NCBI RefSeq assembly: GCF_008923205.2
Contig: NZ_WBMS02000036.1
Location: 41,831-105,830, forward strand
Source of the DNA: Actinomadura physcomitrii
GTDB lineage: Bacteria > Actinomycetota > Actinomycetes > Streptosporangiales > Streptosporangiaceae
Direction of reading: 5' to 3'
DNA length: 64,000 nt
Made by a program: the position numbers and the translations under genes. Positions 56,208-64,000 of this stretch are shown here, one piece after another (position 1 is the first letter of the stretch; every line of letters begins with the position of its first letter). The notes beneath the pieces were generated by a model. The model searched no databases. It was not told where the DNA came from and worked only from the letters and a program-made list of their open reading frames with translations.

Positions 56208-57965
56208 TCACCGGGGCGCCGGGAGGGTGATCCGGACGGTGGTGCCCGCGCCGCGGGGGCTGTCGACGTCGACCCGGCCGCGCAGCGCGCGGACCCGGTC
56301 GGTGAGGCCGGCGAGACCGCCGCCGGGGACGGCGCCCGCGCCGCCCGCGCCGTCGTCGCGGACCTCGGCGACCACGCGGCCGTCCTCGTCCCGCACCGCC
56401 ACCCGGATCTCCGCGGCGCCGGCGTGCTTGGCCGCGTTCGCCAGCGCCTCGCAGAGCGCGAAGTACAGCGTCGACTCGATCTCCGGCGGGTACCGGCGGT
56501 CGGGCAGGTCGAGCCGGACGGGCGCCGCGGACCGCGCGGCGACGAGCCGCATCGCGGCGGCCAGCCCCGCGTCGGTGAGGATCGCCGGGTGCACGCCGCG
56601 GGCCAGGCCGTCCAGTTCGGCGGCCGCCTCCGCCAACTCCCGGCGGCACACGCGCGCCTGCTCGCGGGCCCGCGGGCCGGCCGCCTCCTCCAGCCCTTCG
56701 AGCAGGTCCTCCAGCGCGCGCAGCCGCTGCTGGGCACTGCGCTGCAGCTCGCCGGCGAGGCGCTCGCGCTCCGCCGCCTGGACGCGGACGAGCCGCTCCC
56801 GCGCGTCGCGCGCCCGCTCCAGGTTCGCCCGCGCCGCGGCCTGCAGCCGGACGGTCTCCAGCGCCCGCCCGCCCGCGATGAGCGCCGCGTCGACGAGCGG
56901 CGCGTGCCGGCGCAGCCGGTCGTCGGCGTCCACCGCCGCGAGCGGCTCCCCCGCGGACGTGCGCACCTCGTGCCGCCACCGGCCCGGCGCCCGCCCGGCA
57001 CCGCCCGCGACCCGGCGCCCGGCGACGTCGACGTACCCGTCCTCCGCCCACAGCCACAGGTCGAGGGTGCCGTCGCGCAGGACGCGGCGCAGCGCGTCCC
57101 GCACCTTCTCCACCGAGACCGGGTCGGTGAGGCGCTGCATCCGCTCGGCGGCGGTCAGCTCGGCCAGCCGGGCGCGCAGCGCCGCGGCGAGGAACGCCAG
57201 CGGCAGCACCGTCGCGAACACGCCCTGGACGAGGTACACCTCCATGACGTCGTCCAGGGTCACGTGGCGGCCGATGAGCGAGTTCTGCACCGCGAGCGCC
57301 CCGGCGACGCCGACCGTGACGGCGGCGGCGACCGGCACCGTGTACCGGCGGTCGAGCCGGCCTGTCCCCGGCAGCCGCAGCAGCAGGATGATGACGAGCA
57401 CCCCGGCCAGCACCGCCTCCAGGGTCGTGACGGCCCGGTACGTGCAGTCGAACGCCTCCCGGTGGGGGGTGACGGACGGCCATGCGACCGCGCCGCCGAA
57501 CCCGTTCCAGGCGGGCCGCGACAGCGCGCACAGCGCGGCCTGGCCGCCGATCATGACGACCGCGGTGGCACCGGTCCACAGCCGGACGACGGCGCCGTCG
57601 AGCCGGCCGCCGGGGTAGAGCAGCACGCCCACCCCGATCGCGACGAAGAACACCGACTGCGCGAACACCGACACCACCGGGCCGGCGCCCGCGTTCCAGC
57701 TCCCCGTCCAGGTCAGCGCCCACGCCGCCGCGCCGGCGGTGAACGCCGCGCCGGTCCGGCGGCCGAGCGGCCCGGCCGCCAGCAGCCCGCCCGCGACGGC
57801 GAACCCGCCGCAGCACGCCAGGGTGACCGCCGCGGCGGCGGGATGACCGCGCCAGTACGGCCAGCCCGCGGCGAGCGCTCCCGCCGCCACCGCCGCGCCC
57901 CCCGCGGCGGCGCGGCGCAGCGGGGCGCCGAACCACGACGGCGCCCGCACGCGCACCGACCTCAA
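56208..57965 (-). CDS. NarL-type membrane histidine kinase lacking the phospho-acceptor His
   Basis: The 585-residue protein has about eight N-terminal membrane helices (residues 20-265), a GAF-like middle, a HisKA_3-like coil and an HATPase domain. Where relatives have RDLHDGAQQRL, this one has GELQRSAQQRL: the phospho-acceptor His is Gln408 (codon at 56742-56744) and the next Asp-Gly is Arg-Ser. The N-box is intact (EALANAAKH, Asn510), as are the G1 (RDDGAGG) and G2-like regions. It should bind ATP but cannot phosphorylate itself. It is a paralogue of the kinase at 58951. A TTG start with AAAGGGA at 6 nt was chosen. Confidence 0.9.
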   Translation of the reverse strand: MRSVRVRAPSWFGAPLRRAAAGGAAVAAGALAAGWPYWRGHPAAAAVTLACCGGFAVAGGLLAAGPLGRRTGAAFTAGAAAWALTWTGSWNAGAGPVVSVFAQSVFFVAIGVGVLLYPGGRLDGAVVRLWTGATAVVMIGGQAALCALSRPAWNGFGGAVAWPSVTPHREAFDCTYRAVTTLEAVLAGVLVIILLLRLPGTGRLDRRYTVPVAAAVTVGVAGALAVQNSLIGRHVTLDDVMEVYLVQGVFATVLPLAFLAAALRARLAELTAAERMQRLTDPVSVEKVRDALRRVLRDGTLDLWLWAEDGYVDVAGRRVAGGAGRAPGRWRHEVRTSAGEPLAAVDADDRLRRHAPLVDAALIAGGRALETVRLQAAARANLERARDARERLVRVQAAERERLAGELQRSAQQRLRALEDLLEGLEEAAGPRAREQARVCRRELAEAAAELDGLARGVHPAILTDAGLAAAMRLVAARSAAPVRLDLPDRRYPPEIESTLYFALCEALANAAKHAGAAEIRVAVRDEDGRVVAEVRDDGAGGAGAVPGGGLAGLTDRVRALRGRVDVDSPRGAGTTVRITLPAPR

Positions 57966-58285
57966 CAGCCGTCCCTTTCCTCGTCGGGGCCCTGCGGGCC
58001 CGCGCCGCGACCGCGCACACGGCGAGCCGGCGGCCGCGATCCGGGAAACCACCGGGCGGGCCTCGGGTTTCCCCGGATGCGCCCGGGGCGCGGCGGCGGG
58101 AGGATGGGTACGCCGGACGGCCACGGGCACGGCCCGCGGCGCGGCACGGTGGCGTGCGGGGGCCACCACCGGCATCACGTTCCGCGACCGGACTCGTACG
58201 CCGAATTCTCTCCGGCGCGGCGCCGTGCGCGAAAGGCCGTTACCCGATCGATGCGCGGGACGGCCGGGTCACCGGGCCCCCGGGA
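57966..58285. other. 320-bp gap between first kinase and response regulator
   Basis: No convincing gene. It holds the GTTACCCGATCG motif shared with the other kinase promoter (58239) and, nearer the gene, a GCATCCGGGGAAA element (58066-58079, minus strand) that resembles GCGTCCGGGAAA before the second kinase. It is probably the promoter region of the first kinase. Confidence 0.5.
58239..58250 (-). promoter_or_regulatory. Shared kinase-promoter motif, copy 1
   Basis: CGATCGGGTAAC on the minus strand, identical over 12 bp to the copy at 60889 and followed in both by CG and a CC/CTT stretch. Found only upstream of the two paralogous kinases. Confidence 0.5.
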
Positions 58286-58960
58286 TCACCGGGTCTCGGC
58301 GGCGCGCAGCCAGGTGAGCACCGCCAGCACCCGCTTGTTGCTGTCCTGCGGGCCGGGCGGGCCGCCCGACGAGGTGATCTTGAGCTTGGTGAAGATGGCC
58401 CGGACGTGGTCCTCCACGGTGCGGGCGGACAGGTGCAGCCGCTTGCCGATCCCGGCGTTGGAGTGCCCCTCGGCCATCAGGCCCAGCACCTCCCGCTCGC
58501 GGCCGGACAGCCGGGCCAGCTCCCGCTCCCGGTGCCGGGCCTCGACCAGCCGGCTCACCACGTCCGGGTCGATGACGACCTCGCCGCGCACCACCCGCTC
58601 CAGCGCGCCGCGCAGGTTGTCGACGTCGGTGACGTGGTCCTTCAGCAGGTACCCGACGCGGCGCGGCTGGTCGCGGAACAGCTCCATCGCCTGCGGCGTC
58701 TCGTTGTAGGCCGACAGGACCAGCACGCCGATCCCCGGGTGGCGCCGCATCAGCTCGCGCGCCGCGACCACGCCCTCGTTGGTGTGCGTCGGCGGCATGT
58801 GCAGGTCGACGACCGCGACGTCCGGCGGGTCCTCGGCGACGCGGGCGAGCAGCTCCTCGCCCGAGGCCGCGGACACCGTCACCTCGACGCCGACCGTGGT
58901 GAGCAGGGTGACCAGGGCCTGCCGGAAGATCCCGCTGTCCTCCGCCACGGCTACTCGCAT
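58286..58960 (-). CDS. LuxR/NarL-family response regulator
   Basis: The 224-residue protein has a receiver domain (VAVAEDSG at the start with the acidic pair, phospho-acceptor Asp52 in VVDLHMPP, YLLKDHV with the conserved Lys) and a C-terminal LuxR helix-turn-helix (LSGREREVLGLMAEGHSNAGIGKRLHLSARTVEDHV, shown in parts: GIGKRLHLSARTVEDHV). Its start overlaps the upstream kinase stop by 10 nt, so the two are made together. It is the only response regulator near the two kinases. Confidence 0.95.
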   Translation of the reverse strand: MRVAVAEDSGIFRQALVTLLTTVGVEVTVSAASGEELLARVAEDPPDVAVVDLHMPPTHTNEGVVAARELMRRHPGIGVLVLSAYNETPQAMELFRDQPRRVGYLLKDHVTDVDNLRGALERVVRGEVVIDPDVVSRLVEARHRERELARLSGREREVLGLMAEGHSNAGIGKRLHLSARTVEDHVRAIFTKLKITSSGGPPGPQDSNKRVLAVLTWLRAAETR

Positions 58961-60765
58961 GGCAAGACCATCCTTACCGTCGTGCCCCGGGTGGGCTCGC
59001 CGTCGATTTCCACGTGTCCGCGCAGCGCCCTGATCCGCCCGGCCAGCCCGCCGGGCACCGCGCCGGACTCCCCGCCCGGGCGTTCCCCGTCGTCGCTGAC
59101 CTCGGCCACCAGCAGGTGACCGTCCGGGCGCACCCGGACGGTCACGCGGGTCGCACGCGCGCGCTCGACAGCGTACGACAATGCCTCGCAAAGCACCGAG
59201 TAAAGCGTGGACTCGATCTCGCGGGAGTAGCGCTCGGCGGTCACGTCCAGCAGCACCCGGGTGCCGAGCCGTTCGGCGACGACCTCCAGCGCCGGGCCGA
59301 GGCCGTCCTGGACGAGCAGCGCCGGCTGCACCTCGCGGGCGAGCGCGCGCAGCTCGGCCAGCGCCGCCATCAGCTCCGCGCGGCACGTGCGCGCCCGCTC
59401 CTTGACGTCCGGGTCCTCGGCGAGGGCCTCCAGGGTGCCGAGCATCGCGCCGAGCGCGAGCAGCCGCTGCTGCGCGCCGTCGTGCAGGTCGCGGGCCAGC
59501 CGCTCGCGCTCCACGGCCTCGGCGCGCACGAGCCGCTCGTACGCCTGGCGCACCTGCTCCAGGCCGGCCTGGACGTTGGACTGCAGCCGCGCCGTCTCCA
59601 GCGCCCGGCCGCCGGCCTCCAGCGCCGCCTCGACCAGCGACCCGTGGTCGCGCAGCGCCGCGCCCAGCTCCACGATCGCGAGGGGCTCGCCCGCGGCGGT
59701 CTCGACGCGGCGGCGCCACCGGCCCCCGTCCCCCACGGCCGGGTCGCCGGCGTCCTCGCCCGCCGGCACCTCGTCCTCGGCGTCCATCGCGACGGGGCGT
59801 CCGGAGATGTCGACGTAGACCTGCTCGGCGGGCGCCCAGAACCACAACTGCAGCGAGGGGTCGTGCAGGACGTCGCGCAGCGCGTCGCGGATCCGCTCCA
59901 CCGACACCGGGGCGGTCAGCCGCAGCATCCGGCCGGCGACGGCCAGCTCCGCGAGCCGGATCCGCAGCCCCGACGCCAGCAGCGCGAACGGGATGAGGGC
60001 GGACACCGCGCCCTGCACCGCGTACACCCGCAGCAGCGCGTCCAGCGAGATGGACTCCTCCATGATGGGCCGCTGCGTCAGCGCCGCGGAGATCCCGACG
60101 AACGCCAGCGCCACGGTCACCGGCAGCGTGACCGCCCGCCGCATCCGGCTCATCCTCGGCAGCCGCAGCAGCAGGACGACGGCGAAGGACAGCGCGAGCA
60201 CGATGTACAGCGCGGCGGCGACCTCCAGGACGGCGCGGAACGCCGCGTGGTCGGGGAACGGCGCCGGCCACCACACGTGCCGGCCCCGGAACGCCGCCCA
60301 CTCCGGACGCGAGGTGACCCACAGCGCGGTCGGGCAGCCCCACAGGACCGCGCAGGCGAACACCGTCCAGATCCGGTCGGCGAGGTACTCCAGCCGCCCG
60401 GCCGGGTACAGCAGCACGCCCACCGCGAGGGCGAGGTAGAAGTCGGCCTGGGCGTACGGGGACAGCACCGGTCCCGGCCCGGCGTCCCAGCTCGCCAGCC
60501 AGTTCACCGCCCAGGACAGGGACGCGGCGAGGAACAGCAGGCCCGTCCGCCGGGTGCGGGCGCCGGTCGCCAGCAGCACGCCGACGACCGCGATCCCGCC
60601 GGTGCTGGCCAGGGAGAGGGCCGCGGCGGCGGCGTGGTCGCGCCAGTACGGCCACCCCGCTGCCAGGGCGAGCGCGGCCACCGCGAGGCCGGCGGCGAGG
60701 GCGCGCCTCGTCTCCGCGCCGAACCACGGTGGCGACCTGCGCCTCCGCGGGGCGGATATCACCAC
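58951..60765 (-). CDS. NarL-type membrane histidine kinase with degenerate N-box
   Basis: The 604-residue protein has about eight membrane helices, a GAF-like region, and the canonical dimerisation motif ARDLHDGAQQRL with the phospho-acceptor His428. In the ATPase domain the N-box, normally EALxNxxKH, reads EALSYAVER: the metal-binding Asn is Tyr531 (codon at 59173-59175) and Lys-His is Glu-Arg. The G1 region VSDDGERPG is also weak. It may therefore accept phosphate but hydrolyse ATP poorly. Paralogous to the kinase at 56208 over its whole length. A GTG at 60765 after GGAAAGGA was chosen; ATGs at 60771 and 60780 are alternatives. First gene of an operon with the response regulator. Confidence 0.9.
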   Translation of the reverse strand: MVISAPRRRRSPPWFGAETRRALAAGLAVAALALAAGWPYWRDHAAAAALSLASTGGIAVVGVLLATGARTRRTGLLFLAASLSWAVNWLASWDAGPGPVLSPYAQADFYLALAVGVLLYPAGRLEYLADRIWTVFACAVLWGCPTALWVTSRPEWAAFRGRHVWWPAPFPDHAAFRAVLEVAAALYIVLALSFAVVLLLRLPRMSRMRRAVTLPVTVALAFVGISAALTQRPIMEESISLDALLRVYAVQGAVSALIPFALLASGLRIRLAELAVAGRMLRLTAPVSVERIRDALRDVLHDPSLQLWFWAPAEQVYVDISGRPVAMDAEDEVPAGEDAGDPAVGDGGRWRRRVETAAGEPLAIVELGAALRDHGSLVEAALEAGGRALETARLQSNVQAGLEQVRQAYERLVRAEAVERERLARDLHDGAQQRLLALGAMLGTLEALAEDPDVKERARTCRAELMAALAELRALAREVQPALLVQDGLGPALEVVAERLGTRVLLDVTAERYSREIESTLYSVLCEALSYAVERARATRVTVRVRPDGHLLVAEVSDDGERPGGESGAVPGGLAGRIRALRGHVEIDGEPTRGTTVRMVLPCE

Positions 60766-60888
60766 GACCATCCTTTCCATGCTCGGGCCCGGGCCGGTCC
60801 GCCGGTACCGGGATCCCACGGGGGCGGGCACCGTGCTTTCCCGGACGCACCGGAAGTGTCCCCGGCCCGGCCCGTCCGGGAGAAGGGC

Positions 60889-60900
60889 GTTACCCGATCG
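60889..60900 (-). promoter_or_regulatory. Shared kinase-promoter motif, copy 2
   Basis: CGATCGGGTAAC on the minus strand, 124 bp before the second kinase. See copy 1 at 58239. It lies in the 338-bp divergent gap that also holds the LacI promoter. Confidence 0.5.
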
Positions 60901-61010
60901 CGACGCACGCCGCCGGACGCCCGCCGCCGGCGGGGGCCGGACCGCCCGCTGAAACGGGTCGCGCCGGGCTTGCGCGGAAGCCGTGATCCCCGCGCAATGG
61001 CACCGGCCTA

Positions 61011-61024
61011 TGTTTGCGCTATCA
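61011..61024. promoter_or_regulatory. LacI-family operator O1
   Basis: TGTTTGCGCTATCA, 12 of 14 identical to the perfect palindrome O3 at 62231. Confidence 0.65.
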
Positions 61025-61041
61025 CGATTGCTTACTGGGTA

Positions 61042-61070
61042 TTGACATGGGTCGGCGTTAGCGCAAACAT
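61042..61070 (+). promoter_or_regulatory. Putative lacI promoter
   Basis: TTGACA (61042-61047) and, 17 bp later, AAACAT (61065-61070) as a weak -10. The -10 lies within operator O2, consistent with autorepression. Confidence 0.4.
61056..61069. promoter_or_regulatory. LacI-family operator O2
   Basis: CGTTAGCGCAAACA, the same 14-bp element with three mismatches, overlapping the predicted -10 of the lacI gene. Confidence 0.65.
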
Positions 61071-61103
61071 TCAGGACACCCGACCGATGTGGAGCAGATC
61101 ACA

Positions 61104-62192
61104 GTGACCACCGCAGCGCCCCCTCCCCCGTCCGGCACCGGCCCGTCCGGTTCCGGCCCGGGCGGCGGGCGGTCCCGCGCGGCGGTCATGGACGACGTCG
61201 CGGCGCTCGCGGGCGTGTCGGCGATGACGGTGTCGCGGGTGCTGAACGACCCGGGCAAGGTCGCGCCGCGCACCCGCGAGCGGGTGCTCGCGGCCATGCG
61301 CGAGCTGGACTACCGGCCGAACTCGGCGGCGCGCGTCCTCGCGACCGGCCGGTCCGGGGTGCTCGGCGTGGTCAGCTTCGACACGACGCTGTACGGGCCC
61401 GCCTCGACCCTGTACGGGATCGAGCGGGCCGCGCGCAGCGCCGACTACATGATCAACATCGCCAGCCTCGGCTCGCTCACCCGGCGCTCCATCGAGGACG
61501 GCGTGCAGCGGCTGCGCGCCCAGTCGGTGGACGGGATCGTCATCATCGCGCCGCACCAGTCGGCGGCCGAGGGGCTGCGGCGGCTGCCGCCGGACATGCC
61601 GGTGGTGGCGGTCGGCGCGGGCGACGACCTGCCGGTGCCGGTCGCGTCGGTGGACCACCGCGCGGGCGCGGTGCGGGCCGTCCGGCACCTGCTGAGCCTC
61701 GGCCACGAGACGGTGTGGCACATGGCCGGCCCGGCGGACTGGATCGACGCCAGCGCCCGCGTGGACGGCTGGCGCTCGGTGCTCGCCGAGGAGGGCCGGG
61801 AGGCCCCCGAGCCGCTGTCCGGCGACTGGAGCGCCCGGTCGGGGTACGAGCTCGGCCGGCGGCTGGCCGCCGACCCGGCGGTGACCGCGGTGTTCGCCGC
61901 CAACGACCCGATGGCCCTCGGCCTGCTGCGCGCGCTGCGCGAGGCGGGCCGCCGCGTCCCGGAGGAGGTGAGCGTGGTGGGCTTCGACGACGTTCCGGAG
62001 GCTCCCTACTTCGCGCCGCCGCTGACCAGCGTCCGGCAGCCGTTCGGCGAGGTCGGGCGGCACGCGTTCCAGCTGCTGCTGGAACGCGTCGACGACCCCG
62101 CGGGCGAGGGCGCCGGCCCGCCGGCGCGCCGCACCGTGGAACCGGAGCTGGTGGTGCGGGAGAGCACGGCCGTGCGGCCGGGCGGCCGCTGA
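61104..62192 (+). CDS. LacI-family repressor of the sugar-acid operon
   Basis: The 362-residue protein has a Gly/Pro-rich leader, then a LacI helix-turn-helix (MDDVAALAGVSAMTVSRVLN, residues about 28-47) and a sugar-binding domain (GVLGVVSFDTTLYG, VVAVGAGDD, FAANDPMALGLL, VVGFDDVPEA). Three matching 14-bp palindromes flank it, two at its own promoter and one before the dehydratase. The ligand is probably a sugar acid or its breakdown product. The start is a GTG 9 nt after GGAG; another GTG lies five codons upstream. Confidence 0.92.
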   Translation: MTTAAPPPPSGTGPSGSGPGGGRSRAAVMDDVAALAGVSAMTVSRVLNDPGKVAPRTRERVLAAMRELDYRPNSAARVLATGRSGVLGVVSFDTTLYGPASTLYGIERAARSADYMINIASLGSLTRRSIEDGVQRLRAQSVDGIVIIAPHQSAAEGLRRLPPDMPVVAVGAGDDLPVPVASVDHRAGAVRAVRHLLSLGHETVWHMAGPADWIDASARVDGWRSVLAEEGREAPEPLSGDWSARSGYELGRRLAADPAVTAVFAANDPMALGLLRALREAGRRVPEEVSVVGFDDVPEAPYFAPPLTSVRQPFGEVGRHAFQLLLERVDDPAGEGAGPPARRTVEPELVVRESTAVRPGGR

Positions 62193-62230
62193 CGCCGGCC
62201 GCGGGAGGGGCCCGTATCGCGCGGCGCGAA

Positions 62231-62244
62231 TGTTAGCGCTAACA
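62231..62244. promoter_or_regulatory. LacI-family operator O3 (dehydratase promoter)
   Basis: TGTTAGCGCTAACA, a perfect 14-bp palindrome 40 bp before the dehydratase start. Confidence 0.8.
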
Positions 62245-62283
62245 CAAGCTAGTGCCAGGTTGATTCGAGAGGGGCGGCACACG

Positions 62284-63435
62284 TTGCGCATCACCGAGAT
62301 CGGCACCCATGTCCTGGGGACACCGTGGCGGAACCTCACCTTCGTGACCGTCCGCACCGACGAGGGCCTCACCGGCGTCGGCGAGGCCCGGATGCTCGGC
62401 CGCACCGACGCCCTGGCCGGCTACCTCGCCGAGGCGGAGCGCCGGCACATCGCCGGCAGCGACCCGTTCGACGTCGAGGACCTCGTCCGCCGGATGAAGT
62501 ACGGCGACTTCGGCCGCGCGGGCGAGATCGTCATGTCCGGCATCGCGTGCGTCGAGATGGCGTGCTGGGACATCATCGGCAAGGCGCTCGGCCAGCCGGT
62601 GTGGCGGCTGCTCGGCGGCAAGGTGCGCGACCGGGTCAAGGCCTACGCGAACGGCTGGTACACCGTCGACCGGACCCCGGACGACTTCCACGCGGCGGCG
62701 AGGCGCGTCGTCGACCGCGGTTACCGGGCGCTCAAGCTCGACCCGTTCGGCGCCGGCCGGATGGACCTGGACCACGCCGGGACGGTGCTGGCCATCGACC
62801 TGGTCGAGGCGGTGCGGGACGCGGTCGGCCCCGACGTCGAGCTGCTCATCGAGATGCACGGCCGCTTCTCCCCCGCGACCGCGATCCGGCTCGCCGGCCT
62901 GCTCGCCCCGTTCGACCCGGCCTGGCTGGAGGAGCCCGTCCCGCCGGAGAACCTCAAGGCGCTCGCCAAGGTGGCGGCGCACACCGGGCTGCCCATCGCG
63001 ACGGGCGAGCGCGTCCACGACCGCATCGAGTTCCGCGAGCTGCTGGAACTGCAGGCCGCCGACGTGCTGCAACCCGACGTCGGGCACAGCGGCGGCATCG
63101 CGGAGGTCCGCAAGCTCGCCGCGACCGCCGAGACCTACTACGTGCAGGTCGCGCCGCACAACGTCGGCGGGCCGGTGCTGACCGCCGCGAGCCTCCAGCT
63201 CGGCGTCTGCACCCCCAACTTCAAAATCTTGGAGCACTTCAACGACTTCGCCGACGCCGCCGTCAAGGACGTCGCGAAGGGCGCCCCGCAGGTCGTCGAC
63301 GGCCACTTCGCCCTGCCGGACGCGCCCGGCCTCGGCGTCGAGCTGGACCTCGACGCGGTCGCCGCCTTCCCCCAGCAGCACGCCGACTTCGACCTGTACG
63401 CCGACGGCTGGCACTTCCGCGGGACGCGCCGTTGA
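62284..63435 (+). CDS. Mandelate-racemase/enolase-superfamily sugar-acid dehydratase
   Basis: The 383-residue protein begins MRITEIGTHVLGTPWRN. The barrel has LIEMHGRFSP and WLEEPVPPEN (metal ligands), ATGERV (third ligand) and a late APHNVGG (catalytic His) with the KLDPFG strand before them. This set resembles galactonate/mannonate-type dehydratases of the enolase superfamily, which remove water from an aldonate to give a 2-keto-3-deoxy acid. Exact substrate unknown. TTG start; TTGA overlap with the following dehydrogenase. Confidence 0.9.
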   Translation: MRITEIGTHVLGTPWRNLTFVTVRTDEGLTGVGEARMLGRTDALAGYLAEAERRHIAGSDPFDVEDLVRRMKYGDFGRAGEIVMSGIACVEMACWDIIGKALGQPVWRLLGGKVRDRVKAYANGWYTVDRTPDDFHAAARRVVDRGYRALKLDPFGAGRMDLDHAGTVLAIDLVEAVRDAVGPDVELLIEMHGRFSPATAIRLAGLLAPFDPAWLEEPVPPENLKALAKVAAHTGLPIATGERVHDRIEFRELLELQAADVLQPDVGHSGGIAEVRKLAATAETYYVQVAPHNVGGPVLTAASLQLGVCTPNFKILEHFNDFADAAVKDVAKGAPQVVDGHFALPDAPGLGVELDLDAVAAFPQQHADFDLYADGWHFRGTRR

Positions 63436-64000
63436 GCCGCGCGGTGGTCGTGGAGGCGCCGGGCCGCTGGCGGATCGACGCCGGCGACCCGCCGGAGCCG
63501 GGCCGCGGCGAGGCCCGGGTCCGGGTCGCCGCCGCCGGGCTGTGCGGCAGCGACCGCGAGCTGTTCGACGGCGCGCGCCCCGAGGGGTTCGCCGGGTACC
63601 CCGTCGTCCCCGGGCACGAGTGGTCCGGCACGGTCGAGGCGGTCGGCCCCGACACCGACCCGTCGCTGGTCGGCGCCGCCGTCGTCGGCGAGGGGTTCCG
63701 CGGCTGCATGACGTGCGGGCGTTGCCGGGAGGGCGCCCCGAACCTGTGCGCGAGCCGCTACGACGAGACGGGCTTCACCCGGCCCGGCGCGTTCGCCGAC
63801 CACCTGCTGGTCCCCGCCCGGCTGCTGCACGTGCTGCCGCCCGGCGCCGACCTGCGCGCGGCGGCGCTGCTGGAGCCGGCCGCGGTCATCGCCGGGGCCG
63901 TCCGGCACGCGGCGCCGCGTCCGGGCGAGACCGTCGCGGTCGTCGGCGCCGGCACGCTCGGGATGCTCGCGCTGCAGTTCCTCGCCGCGTCGTCGCCGGC
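63432..64000 (+). CDS. Zinc-dependent alcohol/polyol dehydrogenase, N-terminal part (partial)
   Basis: A TTG overlaps the dehydratase stop (TTGA) and the frame stays open to the right edge. The 189 visible residues show LCGSD (catalytic zinc Cys), PGHEWSG (catalytic zinc His-Glu), a structural zinc knuckle CMTCGRCREGAPNLC, and the start of the Rossmann motif VAVVGAGTLGM. Medium-chain dehydrogenase of the sorbitol/threonine type, probably acting in the same sugar-acid pathway as the dehydratase. Confidence 0.9.
   Translation, partial: MSRAVVVEAPGRWRIDAGDPPEPGRGEARVRVAAAGLCGSDRELFDGARPEGFAGYPVVPGHEWSGTVEAVGPDTDPSLVGAAVVGEGFRGCMTCGRCREGAPNLCASRYDETGFTRPGAFADHLLVPARLLHVLPPGADLRAAALLEPAAVIAGAVRHAAPRPGETVAVVGAGTLGMLALQFLAASSP

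Overview
The window is very GC-rich DNA with dense genes, many GTG/TTG starts and frequent ATGA/TGATG stop-start overlaps, as expected for an actinomycete. The siderophore genes at 23.8-48.9 kb match, module by module, the published composition of madurastatins from Actinomadura, so a Thermomonosporaceae-type host is the best guess. This is inference; no 16S or core phylogenetic marker is present.

Layout. 0-9.5 kb: the end of an acyltransferase, a PucR regulator, a Tat-exported esterase, a DMT-type permease coupled to a PAP2/wax-synthase fusion, a molybdopterin sulfite-oxidase-like operon, a tRNA-like element and an ankyrin protein. 9.5-20.9 kb: a complete Liv-type ABC importer, then a TetR regulator, an acyl-CoA ligase, a MaoC hydratase, an ACAD10-type phosphotransferase, an aldehyde-dehydrogenase-like relic and an MFS carrier. 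The non-Liv promoters, and the shared livG/tetR gap, carry the same 18-bp palindrome family, so this looks like one uptake and activation regulon for an organic acid. 21.0-23.7 kb: a MarR/MFS pair and a secreted PHB-depolymerase-like esterase.

23.8-48.9 kb: the siderophore locus. Salicylate synthase and salicyl-AMP ligase make and activate the starter. A four-domain NRPS (ArCP-Cy-A-PCP) adds a heterocyclised Ser or Cys. A 4028-residue NRPS then adds Gly, beta-Ala, N-methyl-N5-hydroxy-Orn and a last residue through a C-PCP module that has no A domain. PanD (beta-Ala), an ornithine N-hydroxylase (hydroxy-Orn) and an MbtH protein supply precursors and support. An EntS-like exporter, a lipoprotein receptor and two FecCD permeases move the siderophore. 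Six iron-box palindromes sit at the promoters. No thioesterase and no FecCD partner ATPase lies in the window.

48.9-56.1 kb: a TetR-controlled ABC exporter, a Rieske oxygenase with a 48-residue coupled protein and an IclR regulator, PaaX, and another TetR. 56.2-60.8 kb: two paralogous histidine kinases flanking one LuxR-type response regulator. The first kinase has lost the phospho-acceptor His and the second has lost the N-box Asn, so the pair may only work together. 61.1-64 kb: a LacI regulator with matching operators, an enolase-superfamily sugar-acid dehydratase and a truncated zinc alcohol dehydrogenase, together a sugar-catabolic operon.
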